Part shown: piece by piece, positions 42,261 through 51,062 of the stretch
Position numbering within the stretch: position 1 is the stretch's first letter
Layout: the number at the start of each line of letters is the position of its first letter
From: Thauera aromatica_A
Lineage (GTDB): Bacteria > Pseudomonadota > Gammaproteobacteria > Burkholderiales > Rhodocyclaceae
DNA: 64,000 nucleotides
Direction: 5' to 3'
Assembly: GCF_023093595.1 (NCBI RefSeq)
Contig: NZ_JALLIK010000103.1
Span: 1-64,000 of the forward strand
The notes under the pieces: model-generated
Told to the model about the DNA's origin: nothing
What the model saw: only the letters and a program-made list of their open reading frames with translations
Database searches by the model: none
Position numbers and translations under genes: made by a program

Positions 42261-43034
42261 ATGCATCCGCGACTGCCTGCCCAGGCGCTGCTCGAACTGA
42301 TCGAGCAGCGCCGTTTCGGTGTCGAGTACCAGCCTGTCCTTGCGCTCGCCGACGGGGCGATCATCGGCTACGAGGCGCTGGCGCGCTTTTATGACGCGCG
42401 CGGGCGCGCGCTCGCCCCGCAACAGGTGTTCGATTCGCTGCACAGCAGCCCGCTGAGCCTGTTCCAGGTTGAGTACGAAATGAAGCGCCTGCAGCTCGCC
42501 CACGCGCCGCGGGAGGCGGGGCGCGTGTTCGTCAATCTCGACCCCGACGCCTTCCAGGTGGCCGCCGCCGACGAGCACCACCCGCTGGTGGCGCTGCTCG
42601 CCGCCCGCCCCGGCGTGGTGGTCGAGATCATCGAGAACAGCAGCATCAACGATGCCGACCTCAGCGATGCGATGGTCGCGGCCTTCGCCGGCACCCCGGT
42701 CGAGCTCGCCCTCGACGACATCGGCGCGCCGCGCACGATGCTGTCGCTGCCGATCCTGCTCGCGGTCGATTTCATGAAGTTCGACCGCTCGTGGATCGGC
42801 CACCTCGACGATCCGGTGCGCGTCGCCGCACTGCGCCATCTGGTCGCCTTCGCCCGCGAGTGCGGCAAGCAGACGGTGCTGGAAGGCATCGAGCACGAAT
42901 GGCAGCGCGCGTTCGCCGCCGCGATCGGCTTCGACCACGTCCAGGGCTTCCTCTACCGTCACTTGTTCCGTAGCACCGCTTGCCTGGCCGGCGTGGCGGG
43001 GGACGGCGCAGCCGCGCTGCCGGCCGCAGCCTGA
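42261..43034 (+). CDS. EAL-domain cyclic-di-GMP phosphodiesterase, single domain
   Basis: The 257-residue cytoplasmic protein is almost entirely an EAL domain, which hydrolyses c-di-GMP to pGpG. Catalytic positions appear present: EAL in YEALARF, Asn in VFVNLDP, Glu in VEIIENSS, Asp pair in ALDDIGAP (usually DDFGTG), Lys in DFMKFD, Glu in VLEGIEH and Gln in VQGFLY. The DDFGTG loop is altered, so activity may be weak or lost. GGAGG at 42251-42255 fixes the start. It lies between the RND operon and a CobW GTPase. Confidence 0.85.
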   Translation: MHPRLPAQALLELIEQRRFGVEYQPVLALADGAIIGYEALARFYDARGRALAPQQVFDSLHSSPLSLFQVEYEMKRLQLAHAPREAGRVFVNLDPDAFQVAAADEHHPLVALLAARPGVVVEIIENSSINDADLSDAMVAAFAGTPVELALDDIGAPRTMLSLPILLAVDFMKFDRSWIGHLDDPVRVAALRHLVAFARECGKQTVLEGIEHEWQRAFAAAIGFDHVQGFLYRHLFRSTACLAGVAGDGAAALPAAA

Positions 43035-43135
43035 TACCCTGGCGCTCGCCGGCGCATCGCCCGGAGTGTGAAAATAGCCCTGCGCCCCGCCGGGCCGCCC
43101 ATCCGGCCTTTGCGCGCGCTACCAGGACACCGGAC

Positions 43136-44206
43136 ATGAACGACACTGCCCCCCGCCCCGACGACCGCCGCCTTCCCGTCACCGTGCTCACCGGCTTTCT
43201 CGGCGCGGGCAAGACCACGCTGCTCAACCACCTGTTGCGCCAGCCGCGGATGGAGGGCTGTGCGGTGCTGATCAACGAGTTCGGCGAAGTCGCGGTCGAT
43301 CACCATCTGGTGGAAAAGGTCGACGAGACCCTGGTCGTGCTCGATTCGGGCTGCCTCTGCTGCAGCGTCCGGGGCGATCTGGTGCGGGCGCTGAAAGGGC
43401 TGTTCATGCGCGCGCTGCGGCGCGAGCTGAAAGGCTTGCGCCGGGTGCTGATCGAGACTACCGGGCTGGCCGACCCGGCGCCGCTGATCCATACCCTGAT
43501 GGCCGAACCCTTCCTCGCCGAGCGCTACCGTATCGATGGCGTGGTCGCCGCGGTGGATGCGACCCATGCACTGGCCCAGCTCGCCACCCATGGCGAAGCG
43601 GTGCGCCAGGTGGCGATGGCCGACCGCCTGCTGCTGACCAAGTGCGACCTCGCCGATGCGGCGGCGCGGGCGGCGGTGGCCGCTCGCCTTGCGCAGCTCA
43701 ATCCGGGTGCGCGCCAAGTGGAGACCTGCAACGGCAAGGTCGAGGCAGGCGTGCTGTTCGACTGCGGCTTGTACGATGCGTCCGGCAAGGCGCAGGACGT
43801 GGCCGCCTGGCTGGGGGAGGCGGCGGTGCGCGGCGCGCCCCCGGCGTCGGGCGGCGGGGCCGCGTCGCGCCACGGCGCCGGGGTGCACAGCTTCGTCCTG
43901 CGCTTCGACGCGCCGCTGCCATGGTACGAATTTTCCGACGCCCTGGCGCTGCTCCTTCAGGTCCATGGCGGGCGCATCCTGCGCATCAAGGGCCTGCTCG
44001 ACGTCGCCGGCGACCCCCTGCCGCGGGTGCTGCAGTGCGTGCAGCACAGCGTCTATCCTGCCGCCAGCCTGGCGGCGTGGCCGTCGCAGCCGCCCTACGA
44101 CGAGCGCTGCAGCCGCCTGGTGTTCATCGTCCGCGACCTGGCGCGGGACGACGTCGCTGCCATGCTGGCCTCTTTCATCGGGCAGCCGCCGGTCGCGCCG
44201 GGCTGA
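43136..44206 (+). CDS. CobW/COG0523-family metal-chaperone GTPase
   Basis: The 356-residue G3E GTPase has Walker A TGFLGAGKTT (about residues 19-28), the metal-binding CxCC motif in SGCLCCSV, Walker B-like LIETTGLADP, and base-recognition TKCD. A C-terminal CobW_C domain follows a Gly/Ala linker (APPASGGGAASRHG). COG0523 proteins insert Zn, Co or Fe into target enzymes. Although the cobalamin locus is in the window, it is 32 kb away, so the metal cannot be assigned. The start at 43136 (MNDTAPRPDD) is chosen by similarity. Confidence 0.9.
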   Translation: MNDTAPRPDDRRLPVTVLTGFLGAGKTTLLNHLLRQPRMEGCAVLINEFGEVAVDHHLVEKVDETLVVLDSGCLCCSVRGDLVRALKGLFMRALRRELKGLRRVLIETTGLADPAPLIHTLMAEPFLAERYRIDGVVAAVDATHALAQLATHGEAVRQVAMADRLLLTKCDLADAAARAAVAARLAQLNPGARQVETCNGKVEAGVLFDCGLYDASGKAQDVAAWLGEAAVRGAPPASGGGAASRHGAGVHSFVLRFDAPLPWYEFSDALALLLQVHGGRILRIKGLLDVAGDPLPRVLQCVQHSVYPAASLAAWPSQPPYDERCSRLVFIVRDLARDDVAAMLASFIGQPPVAPG

Positions 44207-44254
44207 GCCGGCTCCGGCGGGGAGGGGAGAAGGCGCGCCCGCCCGCGGCGGCGC

Positions 44255-44728
44255 TCATTCGCAGCTCGCGCGGCAGGCTTCCGTGCTGCAGTCCGCGGCC
44301 TGCACGGTGCAGACCGCCTTGCTGCGGTGCTCCAGGCGGTGGTCGTTGTCGTAGTCGCAGATCAGCCGGGTCAGGCTCTTGTTGCGCTCCACTTTCATGC
44401 GTAGCGCCTGCGAGGCGCGGATCTGCGCCGGCGGCACCTCGCACGACAGATAGCCGTTGAAGCCACCGTCGGCCGACTCCCACAGTGCGGTGTTCTTCAC
44501 CGCGCGGTAATTCTCGAAACTGGCGCAGGTCAGCACGTCGCGGCCGTACAGGCGGGCGTTGTCGGCGCAATACCCCATGAAGGTGTAGCGCAGCTCGGCG
44601 TCGGTCGGGCAGGCGGCGACCTGCACCGCCTCCTGCAGGTCGGGGCAGGGCAGCTCCGTGGCGTGGGCGCTCGCCCCCAGGGCGGCGAACAGCACTGGAA
44701 GGAGGGTCGTTTTCAGTCGGGTTCGCAT
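44255..44728 (-). CDS. cysteine-rich secreted protein of unknown function
   Basis: I do not recognise the family. The 157-residue product has a signal peptide (residues 1-23, ending GASAHA) and about ten cysteines in the mature part, including a C-terminal cluster VCTVQAADCSTEACRASCE. This suggests a disulfide-bonded periplasmic protein. Codon use is ordinary for the window. It stands alone, divergent from the PAS-GGDEF-EAL gene, with an FNR-like box 76 bp upstream. Expression under low oxygen is therefore possible. Confidence 0.7.
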   Translation of the reverse strand: MRTRLKTTLLPVLFAALGASAHATELPCPDLQEAVQVAACPTDAELRYTFMGYCADNARLYGRDVLTCASFENYRAVKNTALWESADGGFNGYLSCEVPPAQIRASQALRMKVERNKSLTRLICDYDNDHRLEHRSKAVCTVQAADCSTEACRASCE

Positions 44729-44803
44729 GGCGTCTCGGCAATGGGCGGAGGTGAGGACAAGGCGTCCGAATCCGGGAGACTAGCCTTTGCCGCCGACCGA
44801 AGA

Positions 44804-44817
44804 ATGATCTCGATCAA
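44804..44817. promoter_or_regulatory. FNR/ANR-like box between divergent genes
   Basis: Read on the minus strand TTGATCGAGATCAT matches TTGAT-N4-ATCAA at nine of ten positions. It lies 76 bp upstream of the Cys-rich protein start and 136 bp upstream of the PAS-GGDEF-EAL start. No other element was recognised in 44729-44952. Confidence 0.4.
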
Positions 44818-44952
44818 GTTCTCTGCAGGCGCCGGCGGTCGTTGCCCGAGCGCGGGTTTCCTGCGCCCCCGCAGCCGGCATCCGGGGTTCGATCATCGGC
44901 TCGAATTCTGATAGCGTAGTACCCCATCCATCGATTTCTCCGTCGCCCGCCT

Positions 44953-47400
44953 ATGAGCCGTCCTTATCCAGACAGGGGTCAGAACGAGGACGAAATCCTC
45001 CGTCTGCGCAAGGCGCTCGACAATGTCGGTGCATATGTCTTCATCAAGGATCGCGACGGCCGTTACACCTATGTGAATCGGATGGTGTCCGAACTGTTCG
45101 GCACCGCCCCGGAAGACATCCTCGGCAGCACCGACGAGCGCTTTTTCGATCTTTCGGTCTCCACCGACCTGCGCGACCACGACCGCCGGGTGGTCGAGGA
45201 GGCGGTCCGGGTCGAAGGCGAGGAGCGCAACGTCGTCGCCTGCAGCGGCGAAACCCGCTACTACGACACCGTCAAGCAGCCCCTGTTCGATGACGACGGC
45301 GCCGTCACCGGCGTCCTCGGCGTATCCACCGACATCACTGCGCGCAAGCGTGTCGAGATCGCGCTCCGGGAGCGCGAATCGCTGCTGAGCGACATCCTCG
45401 ACACCGCCAGTGTCGCGATCTTCCTCGTCGATCGGGACGGCGTCATCACCCATGCCAACCGCCGGATGGCGGAAATGTTCGGCCATCCGCTGGCGCAGCT
45501 GATCGGCAGCGAGTACGTAGACCATATCCATCTGGCCGAGCGCGACACCGGGCGCGAACGGATGCGGGCGCTGCTCGCGAGCAAGATCGCCGCGGTGGAT
45601 CTCGAGCGGCTCTACCTGCGCGCCGACGGCAGTGAATTCTGGGGGCACCTGACCGGGCGCCGCTTCCAGGATGCGCAGGGGGCGGAGCGCGGCCTCGTCG
45701 GCGTGATCGCCGACATCTCGGCGGCCAAGCGTGCCATCGAGCGCCATGCAAGCGTGATCAATCTGGCGATGGATGGTTTTCTCGCCGTCGGTGCGGACGG
45801 GCGGGTGCGCGAATGCAATGCCGCTTTGTGCGCGCTGACCGGCTACCTCCGCGAGGAAATCCTCGGCAGCAGCCTGAGCCGCTTCGAGGCGCAGGAGTCC
45901 GCGGATGAAGCCGCCGCTCACACCCGGCGCATCTTCGCCACCGGCAACGACCGCTTCGAGACGCACTGGCGGCGCAAGGACGGCAGCGTCGTCGAAGTCG
46001 AGGTGACGGCGACCTGCCTGCGCCGCGACGAGGAAATCGGCGTCTTCGTGCGCGACATCACCCAGCGCAAGGCGCATCAGGACGAACTGCGCTACATCGC
46101 CAGCCACGACCTGCTCACCGGCCTGCCCAACCGCGCGCTGCTCTTCGACCGCATGCCGCAGGCCGTGGCCCAGGCCGACCGCGCCGGCACCCTGCTCGCG
46201 GTCTGCTATCTGGATCTGGACGGCTTCAAGCCGGTCAACGACCGCTTCGGCCACCAGGAAGGGGATGGCGTGCTGATCGAAGTCGCCCGCCGCCTGAAGG
46301 GCTGTGTGCGCGGTGACGACACCGTGGCCCGCATCGGCGGCGACGAGTTCGTGCTGCTGCTGCAGGGGCTGGGCGACACCGGCGCGGTCGACACCGCGCT
46401 GCGGCGGGTCCTCGCCGCCGTGGCCCAGCCGCTGCGGGTGGGCGGCAGCGAAGTCGCGGTTTCGGCCAGCCTGGGCGCCGCACTGTACCCGCGCGACGAT
46501 GCCGATACCGACACCCTGCTGCGCCATGCCGACCAGGCGATGTACCTGGCCAAGCAGGGCGGGCGCAACCGCTTCCACGTCTTCGACACCGAGCAGGACC
46601 GCTGCGTACGGGAACGCACCGAGCGCCAGGCGCGGATTGCCCAGGCCCTGCGCGACCAGGAGCTCGTCCTCCACTACCAGCCCCAGGTCGACATGCGCTC
46701 CGGGCGCGTGCTCGGCGCCGAAGCGCTGGTGCGCTGGCTGCATCCGCAGCGCGGCCTGCTCGCGCCGGCCGAGTTCCTGCCCGCAATCGAAGACAGCGAC
46801 CTGATCGTCGAACTCGGCGACTGGGTGATCGCGACCGCGCTCGTCCAGCTCGAGGCCTGGCGGCGCGAGGGGCTCGAGCTGCAGGTCAGCGTCAACATCG
46901 CCGCCCGCCACCTGCTGCGCACCGACTTCGTTTCCCGGCTGTGCGCGCATCTGGACGCCTGCCCGCAGCTGCCCCGCCATGCGCTCAAGCTCGAAGTCGT
47001 CGAGACCGCGGCGCTGGAAGATCTGGAACACGTCTCGGCGCTCATCCGCGAGTGCCGCGAGCTGGGAGTGGCGTTCGCGGTCGACGACTTCGGCACCGGC
47101 TACTCCTCGCTGTCCTATCTCAAGGCGCTGCCGGCGCAGGTGCTCAAGATCGACCAGAGTTTCGTGCGCGACATGCTGGCCGACGCCGAGGACCGCGCCA
47201 TCGTCGAGGGCGTCATCGGCCTGGCGCGGGTGTTCGGGCGCACGGTGATCGCCGAGGGGGTCGAAACCGCCGAGCACGGCGCGATGCTGCTGGCCCTGGG
47301 GTGCGAGCGGGCGCAGGGGTACGGCATCGCCCGCCCGATGCCGGCCGCCGATCTGCCGGCCTGGGTCGGCAGCTGGCGCCCGGATGCGTCATGGCAGTAA
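44953..47400 (+). CDS. PAS-PAS-PAS-GGDEF-EAL signalling protein
   Basis: The 815-residue protein has three PAS domains (about residues 15-135, 145-265 and 270-380). A GGDEF domain with intact IGGDEF follows (about 385-545), and then an EAL domain with intact AEALVRW, VNIAA, DDFGTGYSS, KIDQSF and EGVET. It could both make and break c-di-GMP. No membrane helix is seen, so the PAS domains sense intracellular cues such as redox or gas ligands. Each PAS ends in the usual (D)IT/DIS motif. The start at 44953 is the first Met. Confidence 0.92.
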   Translation: MSRPYPDRGQNEDEILRLRKALDNVGAYVFIKDRDGRYTYVNRMVSELFGTAPEDILGSTDERFFDLSVSTDLRDHDRRVVEEAVRVEGEERNVVACSGETRYYDTVKQPLFDDDGAVTGVLGVSTDITARKRVEIALRERESLLSDILDTASVAIFLVDRDGVITHANRRMAEMFGHPLAQLIGSEYVDHIHLAERDTGRERMRALLASKIAAVDLERLYLRADGSEFWGHLTGRRFQDAQGAERGLVGVIADISAAKRAIERHASVINLAMDGFLAVGADGRVRECNAALCALTGYLREEILGSSLSRFEAQESADEAAAHTRRIFATGNDRFETHWRRKDGSVVEVEVTATCLRRDEEIGVFVRDITQRKAHQDELRYIASHDLLTGLPNRALLFDRMPQAVAQADRAGTLLAVCYLDLDGFKPVNDRFGHQEGDGVLIEVARRLKGCVRGDDTVARIGGDEFVLLLQGLGDTGAVDTALRRVLAAVAQPLRVGGSEVAVSASLGAALYPRDDADTDTLLRHADQAMYLAKQGGRNRFHVFDTEQDRCVRERTERQARIAQALRDQELVLHYQPQVDMRSGRVLGAEALVRWLHPQRGLLAPAEFLPAIEDSDLIVELGDWVIATALVQLEAWRREGLELQVSVNIAARHLLRTDFVSRLCAHLDACPQLPRHALKLEVVETAALEDLEHVSALIRECRELGVAFAVDDFGTGYSSLSYLKALPAQVLKIDQSFVRDMLADAEDRAIVEGVIGLARVFGRTVIAEGVETAEHGAMLLALGCERAQGYGIARPMPAADLPAWVGSWRPDASWQ

Positions 47401-47500
47401 GCGCGGCGGGAGCCTGCCCCGCCCGTGGTGAAGGGGCCCGGCGCCCGGCGGCGGGCATTGTTATCCTATTGTCCTCGTCCTTGCGCTGTGCCGTACCGTC

Positions 47501-48964
47501 TTGACCGCTCCTGTTTCCCTTTCCCCGTTCGAAGCGCGCTGGCTGGCCGAAATCGTCCGCCGTCATGAAGAACATCACGGCCTGCTCGAAGATGCGGCCG
47601 AGCCGGCGGCGGCGCCCGCTGCGGCGCCCGACTTCGAAGGCCAGATCCTGTGCCGCGCAGACCGGCTCGGTGCACGCCAGGGCTGGCGCGCTGCCGTGCT
47701 CGCCTGGCGGCGGCGCGCCCGGACGCTGCTGCTGGTCGCGCTGGCGCTGGCGCTGGTGCTGGGCTTTGGCGCCGCGGCAGGCGTGCTCGGCGACGGCTCG
47801 CGGCCGGTCAACGTGGTGTGGACGCTGGGCGGCTTGCTCGGGGTGCACGCCCTGAGCCTGTTGCTGTGGCTGGCCGCCATGGCTTTGCAGGGCCGGGGCG
47901 GCGGGCGCATCCGCGGCGGTGGCAGCGCTGGATGGATGTGGCTGCGCCTGGTCGCCCTCTTCGACCGCAGCCGGACGGCGGCGGACCTGCCGCTGGCGCT
48001 CGGCGGCCTGCTCGGACGCGGCCGGCTGGCCGGCTGGGGCATCGGCGCCGCCAGCCATGCGCTGTGGCTGGCGGCGCTGCTCGGCGCAACGGCGGGCGTG
48101 CTGCTGCTGCTGGCGACGCGGCGCTACGGTTTCGTGTGGGAAACGACGATCCTGCCGGCGCGCAGCTTCGTCGACCTGAGCGCCGCGGTGGGCGCCCTGC
48201 CCGCGCTGCTCGGCTTTCCGGTGCCGGATGCGGCGATGGTGACGGCCAGCGGCGCGGCGCCGCTGGCCGACGAGGTGGGCCGGCGGGCCTGGGCGGGCTG
48301 GCTGGTGGGGGCGATGGTGGTGTATGGCGTGCTGCCGCGGCTGCTGCTCGCCCTCGCCTGCGCCGGGCTCTGGCGCCGCGGCCTGGGCCGGCTGCGGCTG
48401 GACCTGTCGCGCCCCGGCTATGCCCGCCTGCGTGCGGTGCTGATGCCCGGCAGTGCGCGCATCGGGGTCAGCGACCCCGCGCCCGCGGTCCTGCCCTGTC
48501 CGCATCGCCCGGCGCCGCCGGCCGGCCGCGGGGGTGCTGCGGTGGCGGTGGCGATCGAGCTCGGTGACGACCTCGCCTGGCCGCCGGCTGCCGCCGCTGC
48601 AGCGGAGACAGGGGCCGGGCGCACGCGCTGCAGCGGCGCTTGGGAGGATGGCGGGCGGCTCGACAGCCGCGAGCAGCGCCGCGCCGCCCTCGGCCGGCTG
48701 GCGGCGCGACCGCCGGCGCGCCTGCTGGTTGCGGTCGATGCGCGCCAGACCCCCGATCGCGGCACGCTCGGCCTGGTCGCGGAGCTCGCCGAGCGTGCGG
48801 TGGCGACGCGGGTGTGGCTGTGCGCCGGCGCGCGCGCGCCGGCCGGGCGTGCCGCGCAGTGGCGCGCGGGGCTCGGCCGCATCGGGCTGGATGCGGCGGC
48901 GCTGTTCGAGGATGCGGCCTGCGCGCAAGCCTGGCTGGAGCATCCGGAGGCGGACGGCGCATGA
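47501..48964 (+). CDS. DUF2868 membrane protein
   Basis: The 487-residue product matches the DUF2868 family: an N-terminal SPFEARWLAEIVRRHEE segment, four to five hydrophobic helices (the first about residues 75-95), and a soluble C-terminal domain that starts near VAVAIELGDDLAWP and looks Rossmann-like. The start is TTG at 47501, giving MTAPVSLSPF. Its stop overlaps the start of a DUF3482 GTPase by ATGA. The two are regularly paired in proteobacteria. Function is unknown. Confidence 0.85.
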   Translation: MTAPVSLSPFEARWLAEIVRRHEEHHGLLEDAAEPAAAPAAAPDFEGQILCRADRLGARQGWRAAVLAWRRRARTLLLVALALALVLGFGAAAGVLGDGSRPVNVVWTLGGLLGVHALSLLLWLAAMALQGRGGGRIRGGGSAGWMWLRLVALFDRSRTAADLPLALGGLLGRGRLAGWGIGAASHALWLAALLGATAGVLLLLATRRYGFVWETTILPARSFVDLSAAVGALPALLGFPVPDAAMVTASGAAPLADEVGRRAWAGWLVGAMVVYGVLPRLLLALACAGLWRRGLGRLRLDLSRPGYARLRAVLMPGSARIGVSDPAPAVLPCPHRPAPPAGRGGAAVAVAIELGDDLAWPPAAAAAAETGAGRTRCSGAWEDGGRLDSREQRRAALGRLAARPPARLLVAVDARQTPDRGTLGLVAELAERAVATRVWLCAGARAPAGRAAQWRAGLGRIGLDAAALFEDAACAQAWLEHPEADGA

Positions 48965-50334
48965 GCGAAATCCTGCGCGTGGCCGTGGTCGGCCACACCA
49001 ATACCGGCAAGACTTCGCTGCTGCGCACCCTGGCGCGCGACGTCGGCTTCGGCGAAGTGTCCGATGCCGCCGGCACCACCCGCCATGTCGAGGGCCTGCA
49101 GCTGATCGCCGACGGGGTGCCGGCGCTCGCCCTGTTCGACACCCCGGGCATGGAGGACGCGATCGCCCTGCTCGAATTCATCGACGGCCTGGCGGCGCCC
49201 GGCGAGCGCGTCGACGGCCCCGAGCGCATCGCCCGCTTCCTCGCCACAGCGCAGGCCGGCACCCGCTTCGAGCAGGAAGCCAAGGTGCTGCGCCAGTTGC
49301 TGGCGAGCGACGCCGCGCTCTACGTGGCCGATGCGCGCGACCCGGTGCTGCCCAAGCACCGCGATGAACTGGCGCTGCTCGCCGCCTGTGCCCGGCCCTT
49401 GCTGCCGGTGCTCAACTTCGTCGCCGCCCCCGCCACCCGGGCCGCCGACTGGCGCGCCGCGCTCGCCCGCCTCGGCCTGCACGCGGTGCTCGGCTTCGAC
49501 ACCGTGGCGCCGCCGCTCGATGGCGAGCGCGAGCTGTTCGACACCCTCGCCACCCTGATCCACGGCCACCGTGACGCGCTGCAGCGCCTGATCGAGGCCC
49601 GGGCGCGCGAGGCCGACGAACGCCTCGCCGCCGCCCAGCGGCTGGTGGCCGGCCTGCTGGTCGGGCTGGCCGCGAGGCGCGAGCGGGTCGCCGGCAGCGA
49701 CGAAGCCGCCCTGCACGATGCCGTTGCCGCGCTGCGCGACGAGGTCCGCGCGCGCGAGCAGGCCTGTGTCGATGCGCTGCTGCGCCTGTACCGCTTCCGC
49801 CCCGGCGATGCGCGCGCCGGCGAGCTGCCGCTCACCGACGGGCGCTGGGACGACGACCTGTTCAACCCTGAGACCCTGCGCCAGATGGGCATCCGCCTGG
49901 GCACCGGGGCGGCGGCGGGCGCGGCCGCAGGGATCGGCATCGACCTGATGACCGGCGGCCTGACCCTGGGGGCCGCTGCCGCCCTCGGTGCGGTCGCGGG
50001 CGGCCTGTGGCAGAGCTTCGGCCACTACGGTGAGCGCATTGCGGCGAAGTTGCGCGGCCACCGCGAGCTCACCGTCGATGAGGCCATCCTGCGCCTGGTC
50101 GCATTGCGCCAGCGTGCGCTGCTGGCCGCGCTCGAAGGCCGCGGCCACGCGGCGATGACGCCGATCGAGCTGCCGTCGCCGGCCACCGGCGACGATCCGG
50201 TGGCGCGGCGCTGGCGCGACGGCGCCTTGCCCTACGCCCTGGTGCGCGCCCGGGCCCACCCGGAATGGGCCGCGGGCGAGGGCGACGAAGAGCGGGGGGC
50301 GGCGATCGACGAGGTGGTGCAGGCGCTGCGCTGA
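48961..50334 (+). CDS. GTPase / DUF3482 domain protein
   Basis: The 457-residue protein has an N-terminal Era/TrmE-like G domain: P-loop VVGHTNTGKTSLLR (residues 9-22), switch GTTRHVEG, and G3 LFDTPGMED. DUF3482 follows, with two Gly/Ala-rich amphipathic or membrane-inserting helices (GTGAAAGAAAGIGIDLMTGG, then LGAAAALGAVAGGLW). The usual NKxD motif is not obvious. It is coupled to DUF2868, suggesting a membrane-associated GTPase pair with an unknown cellular role. Confidence 0.85.
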   Translation: MSEILRVAVVGHTNTGKTSLLRTLARDVGFGEVSDAAGTTRHVEGLQLIADGVPALALFDTPGMEDAIALLEFIDGLAAPGERVDGPERIARFLATAQAGTRFEQEAKVLRQLLASDAALYVADARDPVLPKHRDELALLAACARPLLPVLNFVAAPATRAADWRAALARLGLHAVLGFDTVAPPLDGERELFDTLATLIHGHRDALQRLIEARAREADERLAAAQRLVAGLLVGLAARRERVAGSDEAALHDAVAALRDEVRAREQACVDALLRLYRFRPGDARAGELPLTDGRWDDDLFNPETLRQMGIRLGTGAAAGAAAGIGIDLMTGGLTLGAAAALGAVAGGLWQSFGHYGERIAAKLRGHRELTVDEAILRLVALRQRALLAALEGRGHAAMTPIELPSPATGDDPVARRWRDGALPYALVRARAHPEWAAGEGDEERGAAIDEVVQALR

Positions 50335-50375
50335 ATTCTGCCCGCCCCGGTGTCGCCTTCCTCCTCCCATGGCGC

Positions 50376-50747
50376 TTACAGCCGCCCGCTCGCGCGCAGG
50401 CGGTGGAGCACGGCCGTGCGGTACAGCCACGACAGCAGCGGGCGGATCACCGGCAGGCCGATCAGCCACGCCAGCGGGCGCAGCCGCGGCGTGCGCGCCA
50501 TCAGCACGATGTAGGCATCGAGCTCGCGGTGGACGCGGCCGTCGGTGTCGGCCACGTGCAGTTCCCGCAGCGCCGCGTGCGGATCGATACCGCGGCGGCG
50601 CAGTTCGTCGTCGCGGCCGCTGATGTCCACCCAGCAGGTGTCTGCGGCGTGCTCGCCGGCCAGCCGCTCGTAGCGCGCCCGGTCGCGCACGCAGCGCGGG
50701 CAGGCGCCGTCGTAATAGACGGTGAGCGGGCCCCGCCCGGTCGCCAT
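50376..50747 (-). CDS. DCC-family (DUF393) thiol-disulfide oxidoreductase-like protein
   Basis: The 123-residue product has the DxxCxxC motif YYDGACPRCV of the DUF393/YuxK thioredoxin-like family, then ELHVADTDGRVHRELDAYIV and RLRPLAWLIGLPVIRPLL as further family blocks. It is small, cytoplasmic and of unproven function. It lies 21 bp after the HicA-like gene, on the same strand. Confidence 0.88.
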   Translation of the reverse strand: MATGRGPLTVYYDGACPRCVRDRARYERLAGEHAADTCWVDISGRDDELRRRGIDPHAALRELHVADTDGRVHRELDAYIVLMARTPRLRPLAWLIGLPVIRPLLSWLYRTAVLHRLRASGRL

Positions 50748-50768
50748 CGAACGCTCCTTCCGCCGTGC

Positions 50769-51062
50769 TCAGGAACCAGTCTCGTGCGCGCGCTCGGCGT
50801 CATAGCGCGCGGGCGTGACTCCGGCGTCGGCGAGGAACTCGCGCAGCTGCTTGACTGCCTGGCGGTTGAACTCGTTGCCGTGATGCGGGTGGTGGAGGAG
50901 GAACTCGTGGCGGTTGAGGACGACGCGAAAGCGGGCGCCGTGGCCGGGCTCGACGAGGGCGCCGAGGTGGTGGAGGAGGGATTCGACCTCGCGCCACTGG
51001 ATTCCGGCCGGCGGCGGCTCGCGGAACAGCGCCTCCAGGACATTGCGGTGCTTGTTGCTCAT
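50769..51062 (-). CDS. HicA-like dsRBD-fold protein, no HicB partner
   Basis: The 97-residue protein matches HicA-superfamily stand-alone members: VLEALFREPPPAGIQWREVE then SLLHHLGALVEPGHGARFRV, an HPHHGNEFNRQAVKQLREFL end and a variable tail. The classical HicA toxin has a catalytic His in a G-S-H turn; here the equivalent reads GARFRV, so mRNA cleavage is doubtful. No hicB is adjacent. Instead its ATG overlaps the stop of a helicase gene (ATGA). It is better viewed as a domesticated RNA-binding protein (inference). Confidence 0.75.
   Translation of the reverse strand: MSNKHRNVLEALFREPPPAGIQWREVESLLHHLGALVEPGHGARFRVVLNRHEFLLHHPHHGNEFNRQAVKQLREFLADAGVTPARYDAERAHETGS

Noticed and set aside
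50769..51062. HicA toxin of a HicAB toxin-antitoxin module
   Set aside because: No HicB gene is adjacent on either side and the catalytic His turn is absent, so a toxin-antitoxin call is not supported.
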